Assembly: GCA_948473115.1 (NCBI GenBank)
Contig: CAOKWI010000047.1
Location: 1-35,080 of the forward strand
DNA length: 35,080 bases
Direction of reading: 5' to 3'
From: an uncultured Lachnospiraceae bacterium
GTDB lineage: Bacteria > Bacillota > Clostridia > Lachnospirales > Lachnospiraceae
The notes under the pieces were generated by a model. The model was not told the origin of the DNA and searched no databases. It saw nothing but the letters and a program-made list of their open reading frames with translations. Numbering within the stretch: the first letter of the stretch is position 1; each line of letters begins with the position of its first letter. Below, piece by piece: positions 1 to 7,312 of the stretch. The position numbers and the translations under genes were made by a program.

Positions 1-61
1 TGTAACTTATTAACTATATAGCTCTTGTGGCTATATCATTATTATACTAGGAGGACAAATT

Positions 62-877
62 ATGGCAATTATAGGAGTGAACAATTACAACAGTGTTTAC
101 GAAAACACATATGCTTCATCAAGAAAGGAAGCGGCAAAGAAAGAGGAGACAAAAGAAACAGCGGATGCGCAGAAAAGCACTGAAACAGCAAAGAAAAACA
201 GCAAATCAAATAATGCCACAGAATATGCAAACGGACTGGCGAAACTTGTTCCAAGCGCAGAGTTTAGGATTGGAGATGGTTTTTCTACGGCGAAAACTGG
301 AATAACGCTGACAGTCAGTCCGAAGCTTTTAGAGAAAATGCAGAATGATCCTGAAACTGAAAAGGAAATGAAGGAATTGATCAAAGGCGTTGAGGCGAAA
401 AACAAACTGGCTGAGAAATGGAATAAAATGACGGGCAGAACGACAGTGTTTCGTCATGACTGGATTGATGCAAATGGTCAATTCCATTCTTTTTCTCAAA
501 CGATAAGAAAAGATGAGCTGAATGAAAAACTCCGCAAAGAGGCACAGGAAAACGCTGAAAAGCGGATTGAAAAGTCAAGAGAAAAAGTCCGTGAAAATGC
601 GGAGCAGCTTGCGGAGAAATTAGAGGAAAAGGCAGAGGAAGCGAAGGAAAGCGAAAAGCCGGAAGAAAAGAAAGTAGTAAAGGAAGACGGTACAGCAACT
701 CCAAACAAAGCAGAGCAGCTTTTGGAAGAAAAAATGGCTGCTTCCAAAGATGGCACGATTTATCTGGATGACGCAGATATGAAAACAATCATCGAGGCTG
801 CCCAGGAAGAGGATGCAGGCAAAACCACAGCAAAAGATCAGCTGCAGGTTGGCGCAAATCTGGATTTGAAGATATAA
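62..877 (+). CDS. DUF6033-like hypothetical protein
   Basis: The 271-residue protein has no signal peptide or membrane segment. An N-terminal third rich in Lys, Glu, Ala and Thr is followed by a more ordered part around residues 60-150 (LVPSAEFRIGDGF, then LTVSPKLLEKMQNDPETEKE, then a VFRHDWIDANGQFHSF stretch) and a long charged helix at about 155-210 that should form a coiled coil. The SPKLLEKMQNDP and VFRHDWID stretches match my memory of the DUF6033 family of Clostridia, whose function is unknown. The start is well supported: AGGAGG lies at 50-55, seven to eight bases before ATG. The next small gene follows after 14 bases with its own GAGGAGG-like site, so the two are probably co-transcribed. 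Existence as a gene is secure; the family name is from memory. Confidence 0.75.
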   Translation: MAIIGVNNYNSVYENTYASSRKEAAKKEETKETADAQKSTETAKKNSKSNNATEYANGLAKLVPSAEFRIGDGFSTAKTGITLTVSPKLLEKMQNDPETEKEMKELIKGVEAKNKLAEKWNKMTGRTTVFRHDWIDANGQFHSFSQTIRKDELNEKLRKEAQENAEKRIEKSREKVRENAEQLAEKLEEKAEEAKESEKPEEKKVVKEDGTATPNKAEQLLEEKMAASKDGTIYLDDADMKTIIEAAQEEDAGKTTAKDQLQVGANLDLKI

Positions 878-891
878 GAGGAGGCGAGGAT

Positions 892-1246
892 ATGAATGTC
901 AGCAGTAACAATCTGAGAGGGTTTTCGCAGTATTCCCTTTTGAATAAACCGTTTTCGCAGAAGAATGGAAATAACTCTGGCGTTTCCAAGCAGGCGGATG
1001 CCAAGGAAACGATTGAGGGCGAGCTTAAGAGGCTCAGAACTGAAGGGGGGGAAAGGGCTTTCCACGAATGCCTCTAAAAAGCCGCAGGGGACAGATGGAG
1101 ATGCCCCGGAAACAGCCGGGCAGAAAATGAAAAGGCTGGCACAAGAATGGAGGGATGCCTATAAGACTTCCGGTTCTAAGGAAAGCGGCATGGAGAAAGT
1201 GTTATCCATGCTGAATGGTATGTTTGGCATTCGTAAAGAGGCATAA
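892..1246 (+). pseudogene. Small hypothetical gene frameshifted in a G7 run
   Basis: The reading frame opens at ATG 892, preceded by AGAGGAGG, and stops early at 1075-1077 after 61 codons. The frame one base further on continues with natural-looking protein to a TAA at 1244-1246. The switch point is a run of seven G at 1045-1051. With six G the two frames join into one protein of about 117 residues that ends in an amphipathic helix (KMLRLAQEW-like, then SGMEKVLSMLNGMFGIRK). So this is one small gene with a one-base insertion. The insertion may be real, a phase-variable tract or a sequencing error. The gene sits directly behind the DUF6033-like gene and is probably its partner. I do not recognise the family. 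Confidence 0.6.
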
Positions 1247-1279
1247 TTGGATATGCAGGTATAATCTTTACACCTTATT

Positions 1280-1311
1280 CCGCAGAGGCACATAAAGCTT
1301 TGCCTCTGCGG
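1280..1311 (+). terminator. Strong 11-bp hairpin after the frameshifted gene
   Basis: CCGCAGAGGCA at 1280-1290 pairs perfectly with TGCCTCTGCGG at 1301-1311 around a 10-base loop. No long T-run follows on the + strand, so it is terminator-like rather than textbook. It separates the DUF6033-like pair from the next ORF. Confidence 0.5.
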
Positions 1312-1360
1312 TCTGCCCGGAGGCGATATCAACTAATAAGGATTAGGAGGCGTTTTTATC

Positions 1361-1891
1361 ATGGGAGAACATTTATTTGAGAAACTTGCCCGTGATCGGG
1401 GAATCACGGTGGAGGAGATGCGGGAGATTATCTCAGCGCGGATCAGGCGGGGTATGAATGATTCTGACCCCAAGAAGCGGGCGCAGGGGAATGAGAAGCG
1501 GGTATACACACCTTTTGATGTGGTACTCGCTTTTTTCGTATCCGTTTCGCTGTCCCTTCCTTATTTGTTGGCATACAGTGTGGGCGGAATGCACAGTATG
1601 CTGATCTTTGCAATTTTTTTTCAATTTCCTAACCCGGATAAACCGGAACCCCAATTTTGCCACTTTGCGCAAGAAATCATTGTTAAGTGCCTAAACGCCA
1701 GATCCTTCCTTTCACAGTTCCCAAGTCGGATTATTACAAGTCAATGCGCGGATAAGTCCATGGCGCAGGGGAGCGTATTTATTATAATAAAAGAAAGAAA
1801 AACGAAACCCAAAAGGGTAAGGAGCGCCTCCGGAAACCGGGCACGGGGACTTTCCCGGGGCATCCAAAAGAGAAAAGGGGGTTATTTATGA
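1361..1891 (+). pseudogene. Truncated Spo0A-C-like small protein, chimeric 3' half
   Basis: The start is good (AGGAGG at 1346-1351, ATG 1361). Residues 1-45 (LFEKLARDRGITVEEMREI, then a DSDPKKRAQ stretch) look like the short Clostridia proteins annotated as Spo0A C-terminal-like sporulation factors. After about residue 46 the likeness stops. A hydrophobic stretch (about 50-88) follows, and then low-quality sequence that reads straight through the three-box control region and TATAAT at 1721-1788 and overlaps the next gene by four bases. A real gene is unlikely to read through a promoter that drives its neighbour, so I read this as a 5' gene fragment joined to unrelated DNA by a deletion. An intact chimeric membrane protein is less likely. 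Confidence 0.4.
1721..1788 (+). promoter_or_regulatory. Triple AAGTC-box control region and -10 for the permease operon
   Basis: Three direct copies of the box lie at 1721-1727 (CCAAGTC), 1736-1742 (ACAAGTC) and 1752-1758 (ATAAGTC), at 15- and 16-base steps. A perfect TATAAT follows at 1783-1788, 31 bases after the start of box 3. There is no good TTGACA 17 bases upstream, which fits a promoter that needs an activator. The same arrangement with identical spacing recurs at 5329-5396 before the binding-protein gene. AraC-family regulators typically bind direct repeats of this kind, and the locus encodes one at 9145-10662. The regulator assignment is inference. Confidence 0.6.
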
Positions 1892-2859
1892 AAGGCGTAA
1901 AGTCGATCGGCACAGGAAAAAGCCCTGTGCAAAAAGTGCCTGAAACACACAAAAGGAACAGTCCCAGGAACTACCTGAAAAACAACTGGCAGCTTTACAT
2001 AATGATACTGCCGGCGGTGATTTTCTTCCTTGTATTTCATTATCTGCCGATGTATGGGATCCAGATTGCCTTCAAGGACTACAGGGCGGTGGACGGGATT
2101 GCGGGAAGTCCCTGGGCAGGATTCAAGCACTTCACAACATTCTTCCAGGCGTATTATTTCAAACGACTGCTGGTCAATACGCTGGTGCTGAATGTGGAAA
2201 ACCTGATCATCAGCTTTCCGGTTCCCATTATCATGGCGATCATGCTGAACCAGATCAAGAATGACAAGGTAAAACAGGGTATCCAGACCAGCATTTATGT
2301 GCCGTATTTTATTTCCACCGTGGTGCTTGCAGGTATGCTCTACATCTTCCTGTCCCCCACCAGCGGTATCTTAAATACGGTGCGCGGCTGGTTCGGACAG
2401 AATGCGGTGGATTTTATGTCCAGCGCCTCGGCATTCCGGCCCATATACATTATATCCAGTATCTGGCAGAACGCGGGATACAGTACCATCCTCTTCATTG
2501 CCGCCCTTGCGGGGGTGGATCAGTCCCTCTATGAGGCGGCGGAGATAGACGGAGCCAGCATCTGGCAGAAGATCCGCTATATTGACCTTCCCAGCCTGCT
2601 TCCCACGATCATGATGGTTCTCGTGCTGGACTGTGGAAAGCTGCTGAACAGCAACACGGAGAAGACGCTGGTCATGCAGACCGCGGGCAATATTCCCACC
2701 TCCGACATTATTGGTGTGTATGTCTATAATGTGGGTCTGGGAACCGGCCAGTTTTCCTATACTGCCGCCATCGGCCTGTTTATCAATATCATCAACTTTA
2801 TATTGATCATCACGGTGAACAGGATTTCAAAGAAAGCCACGGATGTGGGGCTGTTCTAA
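1888..2859 (+). CDS. lplB: ABC sugar transporter permease, LplB type
   Basis: This is one of two inner-membrane permeases of a carbohydrate importer. The 323-residue protein has six predicted membrane segments, the first at about residues 36-55. The cytoplasmic EAA loop that docks the ATPase is clear at about 215-235 (YEAAEIDGASIWQKIRYIDLP-like). Length and the N-terminal pattern (NWQLYIMILPAVIFFLVFHY) match the LplB/YtcP class, which works with large lipoprotein binding proteins in complex-oligosaccharide uptake. It is followed by a hairpin and the second permease, and no ATPase gene is present, so a shared MsmX-like ATPase elsewhere must serve it. It starts at ATG 1888 behind a GGGGG stretch. 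Substrate is inferred from neighbours: (glucurono)xylo-oligosaccharides. Confidence 0.92.
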   Translation: MKGVKSIGTGKSPVQKVPETHKRNSPRNYLKNNWQLYIMILPAVIFFLVFHYLPMYGIQIAFKDYRAVDGIAGSPWAGFKHFTTFFQAYYFKRLLVNTLVLNVENLIISFPVPIIMAIMLNQIKNDKVKQGIQTSIYVPYFISTVVLAGMLYIFLSPTSGILNTVRGWFGQNAVDFMSSASAFRPIYIISSIWQNAGYSTILFIAALAGVDQSLYEAAEIDGASIWQKIRYIDLPSLLPTIMMVLVLDCGKLLNSNTEKTLVMQTAGNIPTSDIIGVYVYNVGLGTGQFSYTAAIGLFINIINFILIITVNRISKKATDVGLF

Positions 2860-2885
2860 GGAAACGCTTTGACCAGCGTTTTCCT
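2859..2885 (+). other. Intercistronic hairpin between the permease genes
   Basis: AGGAAACGCT overlapping the stop of the first permease gene pairs with AGCGTTTTCCT at 2875-2885, with one bulged base. No T-run follows. It may stabilise the mRNA or set relative expression of the two permeases. Confidence 0.4.
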
Positions 2886-2953
2886 GAAAACAGCAGGGAA
2901 ACAGAACAAATTGCCATAAATGGCGATTACAGTTGAGGAGGTAATGATTAGTT

Positions 2954-3892
2954 ATGGCGAAGACGACAGCTGTGCCCTGGAGCACAGGAAAAAGAAAGAC
3001 CAGCGGAAGCAATAAAGTCTTCCGGATCGTAAATATCGTTTTCTGGACAGTCGTGATGTTTGCGATTCTCTATCCGCTTTATCTGGTACTGATTGCATCC
3101 GTGTCGGATCCCGATGCCATCGTCCGGGGCGAGGTGGTCTGGCACCCGGTGGGAATCTCCATGAGAGGTTATGAGGCGGTATTTAAATACAAGGAGCTGC
3201 TGCGCTCCTATGCAAATTCCATATTTTACACCTTTGCAAGTGTGGCGTTGAGTATTATCATTACACTGTTGGCGGCCTATGTGCTGTCCAGGCCGAAATT
3301 TAAGGGAAAGGCAATTTTCAACCTGTTCTTTATTTTCACCATGTTTTTCGGCGGCGGTCTGATTCCCACGTTCCTGGTGATGAAGGATCTGGGGCTCTAT
3401 AATTCGCCCCTGGTGATCATCCTGATGGGGAGCGTAAGCGTGTGGAACCTTATGGTGGCGAGGACATTTATCCAGACCAGCATCCCCAACGAACTTTACG
3501 AAGCCTCCACCATAGACGGTGCGTCCCACTTTGCATATTTCAGCAAGGTGGTCCTGCCCCTGAGCAAGACCATCATTGCGGTGCTGGCGGTTTATTACGG
3601 CGTGGCGAAATGGAACGATTACTTTACCGGACTTGTGTATCTGCGTGACAGAAACCTCTATCCCCTGCAGACGGTGCTGAGGGAGATACTGGCCACGTTA
3701 CAGGTGGATAAATCCGGGGATTACATGATGACCATGGCGGACAGCGCGGCATCCATCGCGGAGGCCACCAAGACCGCACAGGTGGCGAAGTATTGTATCA
3801 TCGTGATCGCCACAGGCCCGGTGGTCATTCTCTATGCTTTCATGCAGAAATATTTTGAGAAGGGCGTTATGATCGGTTCCTTAAAGGGATGA
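2954..3892 (+). CDS. ytcP: ABC sugar transporter permease, YtcP/AraQ type
   Basis: This is the second permease of the importer, 312 residues, with six predicted membrane segments beginning at about residue 27. The EAA loop is at about 182-202 (YEAS-TIDGASHFAYF). The C-terminus QKYFEKGVMIGSLKG is the characteristic ending of the YtcP/AraQ-type permeases that pair with LplB. GAGGAGG at 2935-2941 lies 12 bases before ATG. It is followed by a clear terminator at 3920-3947, which ends the two-permease transcript before the esterase gene. Substrate is inferred from the surrounding xylan genes. Confidence 0.92.
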   Translation: MAKTTAVPWSTGKRKTSGSNKVFRIVNIVFWTVVMFAILYPLYLVLIASVSDPDAIVRGEVVWHPVGISMRGYEAVFKYKELLRSYANSIFYTFASVALSIIITLLAAYVLSRPKFKGKAIFNLFFIFTMFFGGGLIPTFLVMKDLGLYNSPLVIILMGSVSVWNLMVARTFIQTSIPNELYEASTIDGASHFAYFSKVVLPLSKTIIAVLAVYYGVAKWNDYFTGLVYLRDRNLYPLQTVLREILATLQVDKSGDYMMTMADSAASIAEATKTAQVAKYCIIVIATGPVVILYAFMQKYFEKGVMIGSLKG

Positions 3893-3919
3893 CATCTGGA
3901 ATAACAACAGGTAAAGCGG

Positions 3920-3947
3920 AAGGACTGCGCAGGCGTGCAGTCCTTTT
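3920..3947 (+). terminator. Rho-independent terminator after the permeases
   Basis: A perfect 9-bp stem, AAGGACTGC at 3920-3928 with GCAGTCCTT at 3937-3945, encloses an 8-base loop and runs into TTTT. Confidence 0.75.
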
Positions 3948-4055
3948 CCTGCAGCAATGGCGGGGATTGCTGTGGAGTATTTGATTCCGCGGGCATTGGG
4001 GCAAGACAATATATTCTGTTTTTGGCTTGCGCTGCAGGCCCGGAAAGGCAGGGTT

Positions 4056-4835
4056 ATGGATATGCAGAACAGTACGGTGGATTTATTTATGTTTATGGGA
4101 CAGTCCAATATGGCGGGGCGCGGGATCGTGACGGCGGAGCACAGCGTACCGGCGCCGGCGCTTACGGAAGGGGCAGGGTATGAATACCGGGCGGTGTCGT
4201 CCCCGGACAGACTGTATCCTATATCCGAGCCCTTTGGCCGGAAGGAAAACCGCAAAGGCGGCATCGACGACGGGGAACTGAAGACAGGCTCCATGGTCAC
4301 GGCCTTTGTCAACGCTTATTATGAAAGAGCAGGGATTCCCGTGGTAGGCGTTTCCGCTTCGAAGGGCGGCAGCCGGATCGACCAGTGGCAGCCGGGAGGT
4401 GATTTTTTGCAGGATGCCATAGCCAGACTGGACGCGGCGTCAGAATTCCTGACGGCAGGGCAGTACAGGATCAGACACCGGTACATGCTCTGGTGCCAGG
4501 GGGAGTCGGACGGCGATATGGCGAAACCGGGGGAGCAGTACCGCAGGGAATTTGAGCGTATGCTCGATGCGATGCTGCAGGCGGGCATTGAAAAGTGCTT
4601 CCTGGTCAGGATAGGCCATTATAACGGAACCGGTGGGACAGATTACAGTGGGATCATGATGGCCCAGGATGCCATTGCACAGACCAATGCAGATGTGGTA
4701 ATGGTTTCAAGACTGTTCGAGCAGATGCGCAGGCGCGGGCTGATGAAGGACGATTTCCACTATTTTCAGGAGGCCTATAACCTGGTAGGGCAGGAGGCGG
4801 GGGAAAATGCCGCGCGCTATACGGCAGGGCGCTGA
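4056..4835 (+). CDS. Carbohydrate acetyl esterase, SASA/CE6-like (acetylxylan esterase)
   Basis: The protein is a predicted cytoplasmic serine esterase that removes acetyl groups from sugar residues. The nucleophile motif GQSNMAGRG is at residues 15-23 (Ser17). The WCQGESD block is at about 146-152, and the C-terminal Asp/His pair sits in KDDFHYF (about 231-236). All three are hallmarks of the SASA / carbohydrate esterase family 6 fold. Length is 259 residues from ATG 4056, which has an AAAGGCAGGG site in front. An in-frame ATG at 3957 would add 33 residues of unlikely sequence lying just after a terminator, so I rejected it. There is no signal peptide, so it should act on imported acetylated xylo-oligosaccharides. 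The acetylxylan assignment comes from the neighbouring transporter and GH115 gene. Confidence 0.82.
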   Translation: MDMQNSTVDLFMFMGQSNMAGRGIVTAEHSVPAPALTEGAGYEYRAVSSPDRLYPISEPFGRKENRKGGIDDGELKTGSMVTAFVNAYYERAGIPVVGVSASKGGSRIDQWQPGGDFLQDAIARLDAASEFLTAGQYRIRHRYMLWCQGESDGDMAKPGEQYRREFERMLDAMLQAGIEKCFLVRIGHYNGTGGTDYSGIMMAQDAIAQTNADVVMVSRLFEQMRRRGLMKDDFHYFQEAYNLVGQEAGENAARYTAGR

Positions 4836-4857
4836 GACGGGGGTTGCCTTCTGAATC

Positions 4858-4897
4858 AAAAAAGTGCAAAGCCTTTTGATATGGATCAAGGGGCTTT
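4858..4897 (-). terminator. Terminator between convergent genes
   Basis: A 13-bp stem (4868-4880 with 4885-4897, two G-T pairs, ATGG loop) is flanked on the left by six A at 4858-4863. Read on the minus strand this is a hairpin followed by T6, so it ends the small minus-strand gene. It can also slow transcripts arriving from the esterase. Confidence 0.65.
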
Positions 4898-4916
4898 ACA
4901 CCTTTGGGTTTATTGG

Positions 4917-5123
4917 TTACTCTTTTATCTTGTCAATATCTGTGAGATTGACACCTAAACTATTGAGTAATGCTTTTAAAAGAAGATATTGCTCTTTTAG
5001 TTTGGCATATGTTTTTACGGCATTTTCTTCTTTTGCCAATGTCATGTACTCTTGTATATCCTTGAATTCATCCATGGCATTTTTCATAATTTCAGCGTTG
5101 TTTATTTCCGCTATTACCTCCAT
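4917..5123 (-). CDS. Small helical protein of unknown function
   Basis: This is a 68-residue minus-strand gene, the only one I support on this strand. The protein is Lys/Glu-rich and almost wholly helical (MKNAMDEFKDIQEYMTLAKE, then KLKEQYLLLKALLNSLGV), with heptad-like leucines suggesting a coiled coil. A promoter with TTTACA and TATAAT 17 bases apart precedes it (5170-5198), a GGCGGTGAG-like ribosome site lies just before ATG, and a terminator follows it, so it is a complete single-gene unit. It is clearly more AT-rich than the xylan genes on either side and splits them, which suggests insertion. Family not recognised. Confidence 0.7.
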   Translation of the reverse strand: MEVIAEINNAEIMKNAMDEFKDIQEYMTLAKEENAVKTYAKLKEQYLLLKALLNSLGVNLTDIDKIKE

Positions 5124-5169
5124 AGTCTCACCGCCTTTTAATTGGTGTAGTTGTCTGTTACTACATTTA

Positions 5170-5198
5170 TTATAGCGAATTGTGGAAAAGGTGTAAAG
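5170..5198 (-). promoter_or_regulatory. Promoter of the small minus-strand gene
   Basis: On the minus strand, TTTACA (5193-5198 on +) and a perfect TATAAT (5170-5175 on +) are separated by exactly 17 bases. They lie about 47 bases upstream of the ATG at 5123. Confidence 0.7.
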
Positions 5199-5230
5199 AC
5201 TCTATATGAATTTGGATCATTCTCGTGTTG

Positions 5231-5297
5231 ATAGGAACACATTATTTCCATACTGTGGCCGAACTTATGTCTCCCAGCGGCAATCTTGTGTTCCTAT
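5231..5297. repeat. Long-loop inverted repeat upstream of the binding-protein promoter
   Basis: ATAGGAACACA at 5231-5241 and TGTGTTCCTAT at 5287-5297 are perfect inverted copies enclosing 45 bases. The TAGGAACACA arm also occurs at 16233-16242 inside the GH115 gene. Function is unknown; it may be part of a dispersed palindromic element. Confidence 0.5.
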
Positions 5298-5328
5298 GCA
5301 ATTTTGCGAGGGTTTCCGGCGTAAATAT

Positions 5329-5396
5329 ATAAGTCGGAATTTTACAAGTCAGTGTGCGGATAAGTCCATGGAAAAGAAGTCCCCAATTATTATAAT
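5329..5396 (+). promoter_or_regulatory. Triple AAGTC-box control region and -10 for the binding-protein gene
   Basis: Boxes lie at 5329-5335 (ATAAGTC), 5344-5350 (ACAAGTC) and 5360-5366 (ATAAGTC), and TATAAT at 5391-5396. Box steps (15, 16) and the box-3-to-TATAAT distance (31) are the same as at 1721-1788, and sequence between the boxes is also largely conserved. The upstream half of the region, without a good -35, is the natural binding place for the AraC-type response regulator of this locus. Confidence 0.62.
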
Positions 5397-5514
5397 AGAA
5401 GCAGGAACAGCAAAAAGGGCAATGCAGAATGACCCGGTAACAGGCTGTTGTACAAGAAACTGTTTTTCAGTTTCGGCGGTACATATATGTAAAATAAATG
5501 ACAGGAGGATATCT

Positions 5515-7140
5515 ATGAAAAAGAAAATCGTAGCAATGATGTTATCTGCCATGCTGGCAGTATCGGCGCTGGCCGGCTGTGGTGACTCGGGAACGGACGC
5601 TTCCGCAAATGCGGGACAGTCCTCCGGTGAGGGAAGTTCCCAGGGTGCGGGCACATCCTCGGAGGCAGGAAGTGAGGGGCAGATTACCCTGAAGGTCATG
5701 CTGGGGATCCGTGATGTGGATTCACTGACAGATCCTTCGGAAATGCCTGCGATCCAGCGTCTGGAGGAGCAGACAGGGATCAGGCTGGAGTGGGAAATGA
5801 TCAAGGCCGCTGACTGGCCCACGAAGCTGAACCTGATGTTTGCCTCCAATGAATATCCGGACATTATCATTACACCCAACACGCCGGTGGATCAGGAGGA
5901 ATATGGTGTGTCCCAGGGGCTGCTGATTCCTCTGAACGATGACCTTACTTCCCAGTATATGCCTAATTACACGGCGAGAAGAGAGGCAGAGGACACAGAT
6001 CCCTGCAACAGCCTGACCGCTTCCGACGGCAACAAGTATTCCATCGGTTACATGGTAGGCCAGTATATCAACACCAACGCGCATTTCTTTATCAATGATG
6101 ACTGGCTGAACCGTTTGAATCTGAAGAGACCCACCAATGTGGAGGAACTGACAGATGTGCTGAGGGCCTTCAAGGAACAGGATGCAAACGGCAACGGGGA
6201 TGCTTCCGATGAAGTGCCTCTGGAGATGAGCCTGGATAACGGATTTTACGGCGTGCGCTATATGCTTCCCATGTTCGGCGTGCCTGCGGATCCTGAGAAG
6301 TGGATCTATCTGGACAATGACAAGAAGGTACAGTTTACCGCTACCCAGCAGGGCTTCCGTGACTGTATGGAATGGCTTCATACCTGCTACAGCGAAGGCC
6401 TGACCGATCCGGAGATGATCTCCCAGGATCAGAACACGGTGGAAACCAAGTTCAAGGAAGGTAACGTGGGATTCTTTACCGCATGGAGACTGAAGGCCAT
6501 GGGCTTTGACGACGGTGTGGCTGCCACCTGTTCCGTATATGTACCCGGGGAGGGCGCCATGGACTACCGCAGCTTTGAAAAAGCATCGGCCGGCGCTTTC
6601 ATCACCTGCACCAACCAGCATGTACCGGAGTCTCTTCAGCTTCTGGATGCCATGATGGATACGGAGATGATGTACTCCCTTTATTACGGGGAAAAGGATG
6701 CCACGGATGGAACCGGCTGGGAATACAATGCAGACAACAAGATTCGCACCCTGATGAACGGCGATATCGATATTAAGAATTTCCTCGACTGTAACACGCT
6801 GTTCTTTGGCCCCGGCAAATATATTGATTCCGTATTCGAGTGGCCGGAGCAGAGAGTGGAGAAGACCCAGTATTGCCAGACTTACGATGAGGCGGGCATT
6901 ATGCAGGTATATTCCAATGATTACCTGGATCTGGCGCCTCTGACCACCGAGCAGCTGAAAGCAAACTCGCTGAAGGAGACGGATATTGAGAATGCCGTAA
7001 AGGAGAATATGGCGACCTTTATCACCGAGGGCGTGACAGACGACAGCTGGAACAAGTTTGTGTCCATGTTCGACGGGATGGATATTGAAGGGTATCTGAA
7101 GGTATATCAGGACGCTATTGACACCATGACGCTGGAGTAG
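5515..7140 (+). CDS. Large lipoprotein solute-binding protein of the LplB/YtcP importer
   Basis: This is the cell-surface sugar-binding lipoprotein that feeds the importer. It has 541 residues from ATG 5515 (CAGGAGGAT just upstream). The N-terminus is a lipoprotein signal with lipobox LAGC and lipidated Cys22, followed by a Gly/Ser-rich tether to about residue 55. The body (about 60-541) has the size and features of the large family 1 binding proteins (LipO/LplA type), including a DANGNGDASDEVP loop. An upstream in-frame extension to 5206 passes through the promoter and is not translated. It has its own control region, separate from the permeases, which allows higher expression of the binding protein. 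Substrate is inferred as xylan-derived oligosaccharide. Confidence 0.9.
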   Translation: MKKKIVAMMLSAMLAVSALAGCGDSGTDASANAGQSSGEGSSQGAGTSSEAGSEGQITLKVMLGIRDVDSLTDPSEMPAIQRLEEQTGIRLEWEMIKAADWPTKLNLMFASNEYPDIIITPNTPVDQEEYGVSQGLLIPLNDDLTSQYMPNYTARREAEDTDPCNSLTASDGNKYSIGYMVGQYINTNAHFFINDDWLNRLNLKRPTNVEELTDVLRAFKEQDANGNGDASDEVPLEMSLDNGFYGVRYMLPMFGVPADPEKWIYLDNDKKVQFTATQQGFRDCMEWLHTCYSEGLTDPEMISQDQNTVETKFKEGNVGFFTAWRLKAMGFDDGVAATCSVYVPGEGAMDYRSFEKASAGAFITCTNQHVPESLQLLDAMMDTEMMYSLYYGEKDATDGTGWEYNADNKIRTLMNGDIDIKNFLDCNTLFFGPGKYIDSVFEWPEQRVEKTQYCQTYDEAGIMQVYSNDYLDLAPLTTEQLKANSLKETDIENAVKENMATFITEGVTDDSWNKFVSMFDGMDIEGYLKVYQDAIDTMTLE

Positions 7141-7198
7141 GCTTGACACAAAGGCCGTCCCACAGCACAGGATAATTGAATATTGCAGTAAAACAGGG

Positions 7199-7225
7199 GG
7201 GCTGTCGTTTCTGCGGCAGCCCTTT
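7199..7225 (+). terminator. Hairpin terminator after the binding-protein gene
   Basis: GGGCTGTC at 7199-7206 pairs with GGCAGCCC at 7215-7222 (one G-T pair), 8-base loop, followed by TTT and soon a T-rich stretch. Partial read-through into the sensor kinase gene is possible. Confidence 0.6.
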
Positions 7226-7312
7226 CCAGCAGATTTTTCTGTTTTGAAAAAGAGAGGAGTATGGTACAATAACCTTATAAAAAATTTGGATCCGGCCGGA
7301 AAGGAAATCGGT

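Noticed and set aside
3957..4055. N-terminal extension of the esterase from ATG 3957
   Set aside because: It starts right after a terminator, lacks a ribosome site and adds sequence foreign to the family; ATG 4056 has a site and begins the conserved fold.
4864..5175. Plus-strand 103-codon frame
   Set aside because: It is the antisense of the small minus-strand gene, which has a promoter, ribosome site and terminator of its own.
5206..5514. N-terminal extension of the binding protein
   Set aside because: It would read through the operator and -10 box and hide the lipoprotein signal that starts at ATG 5515.
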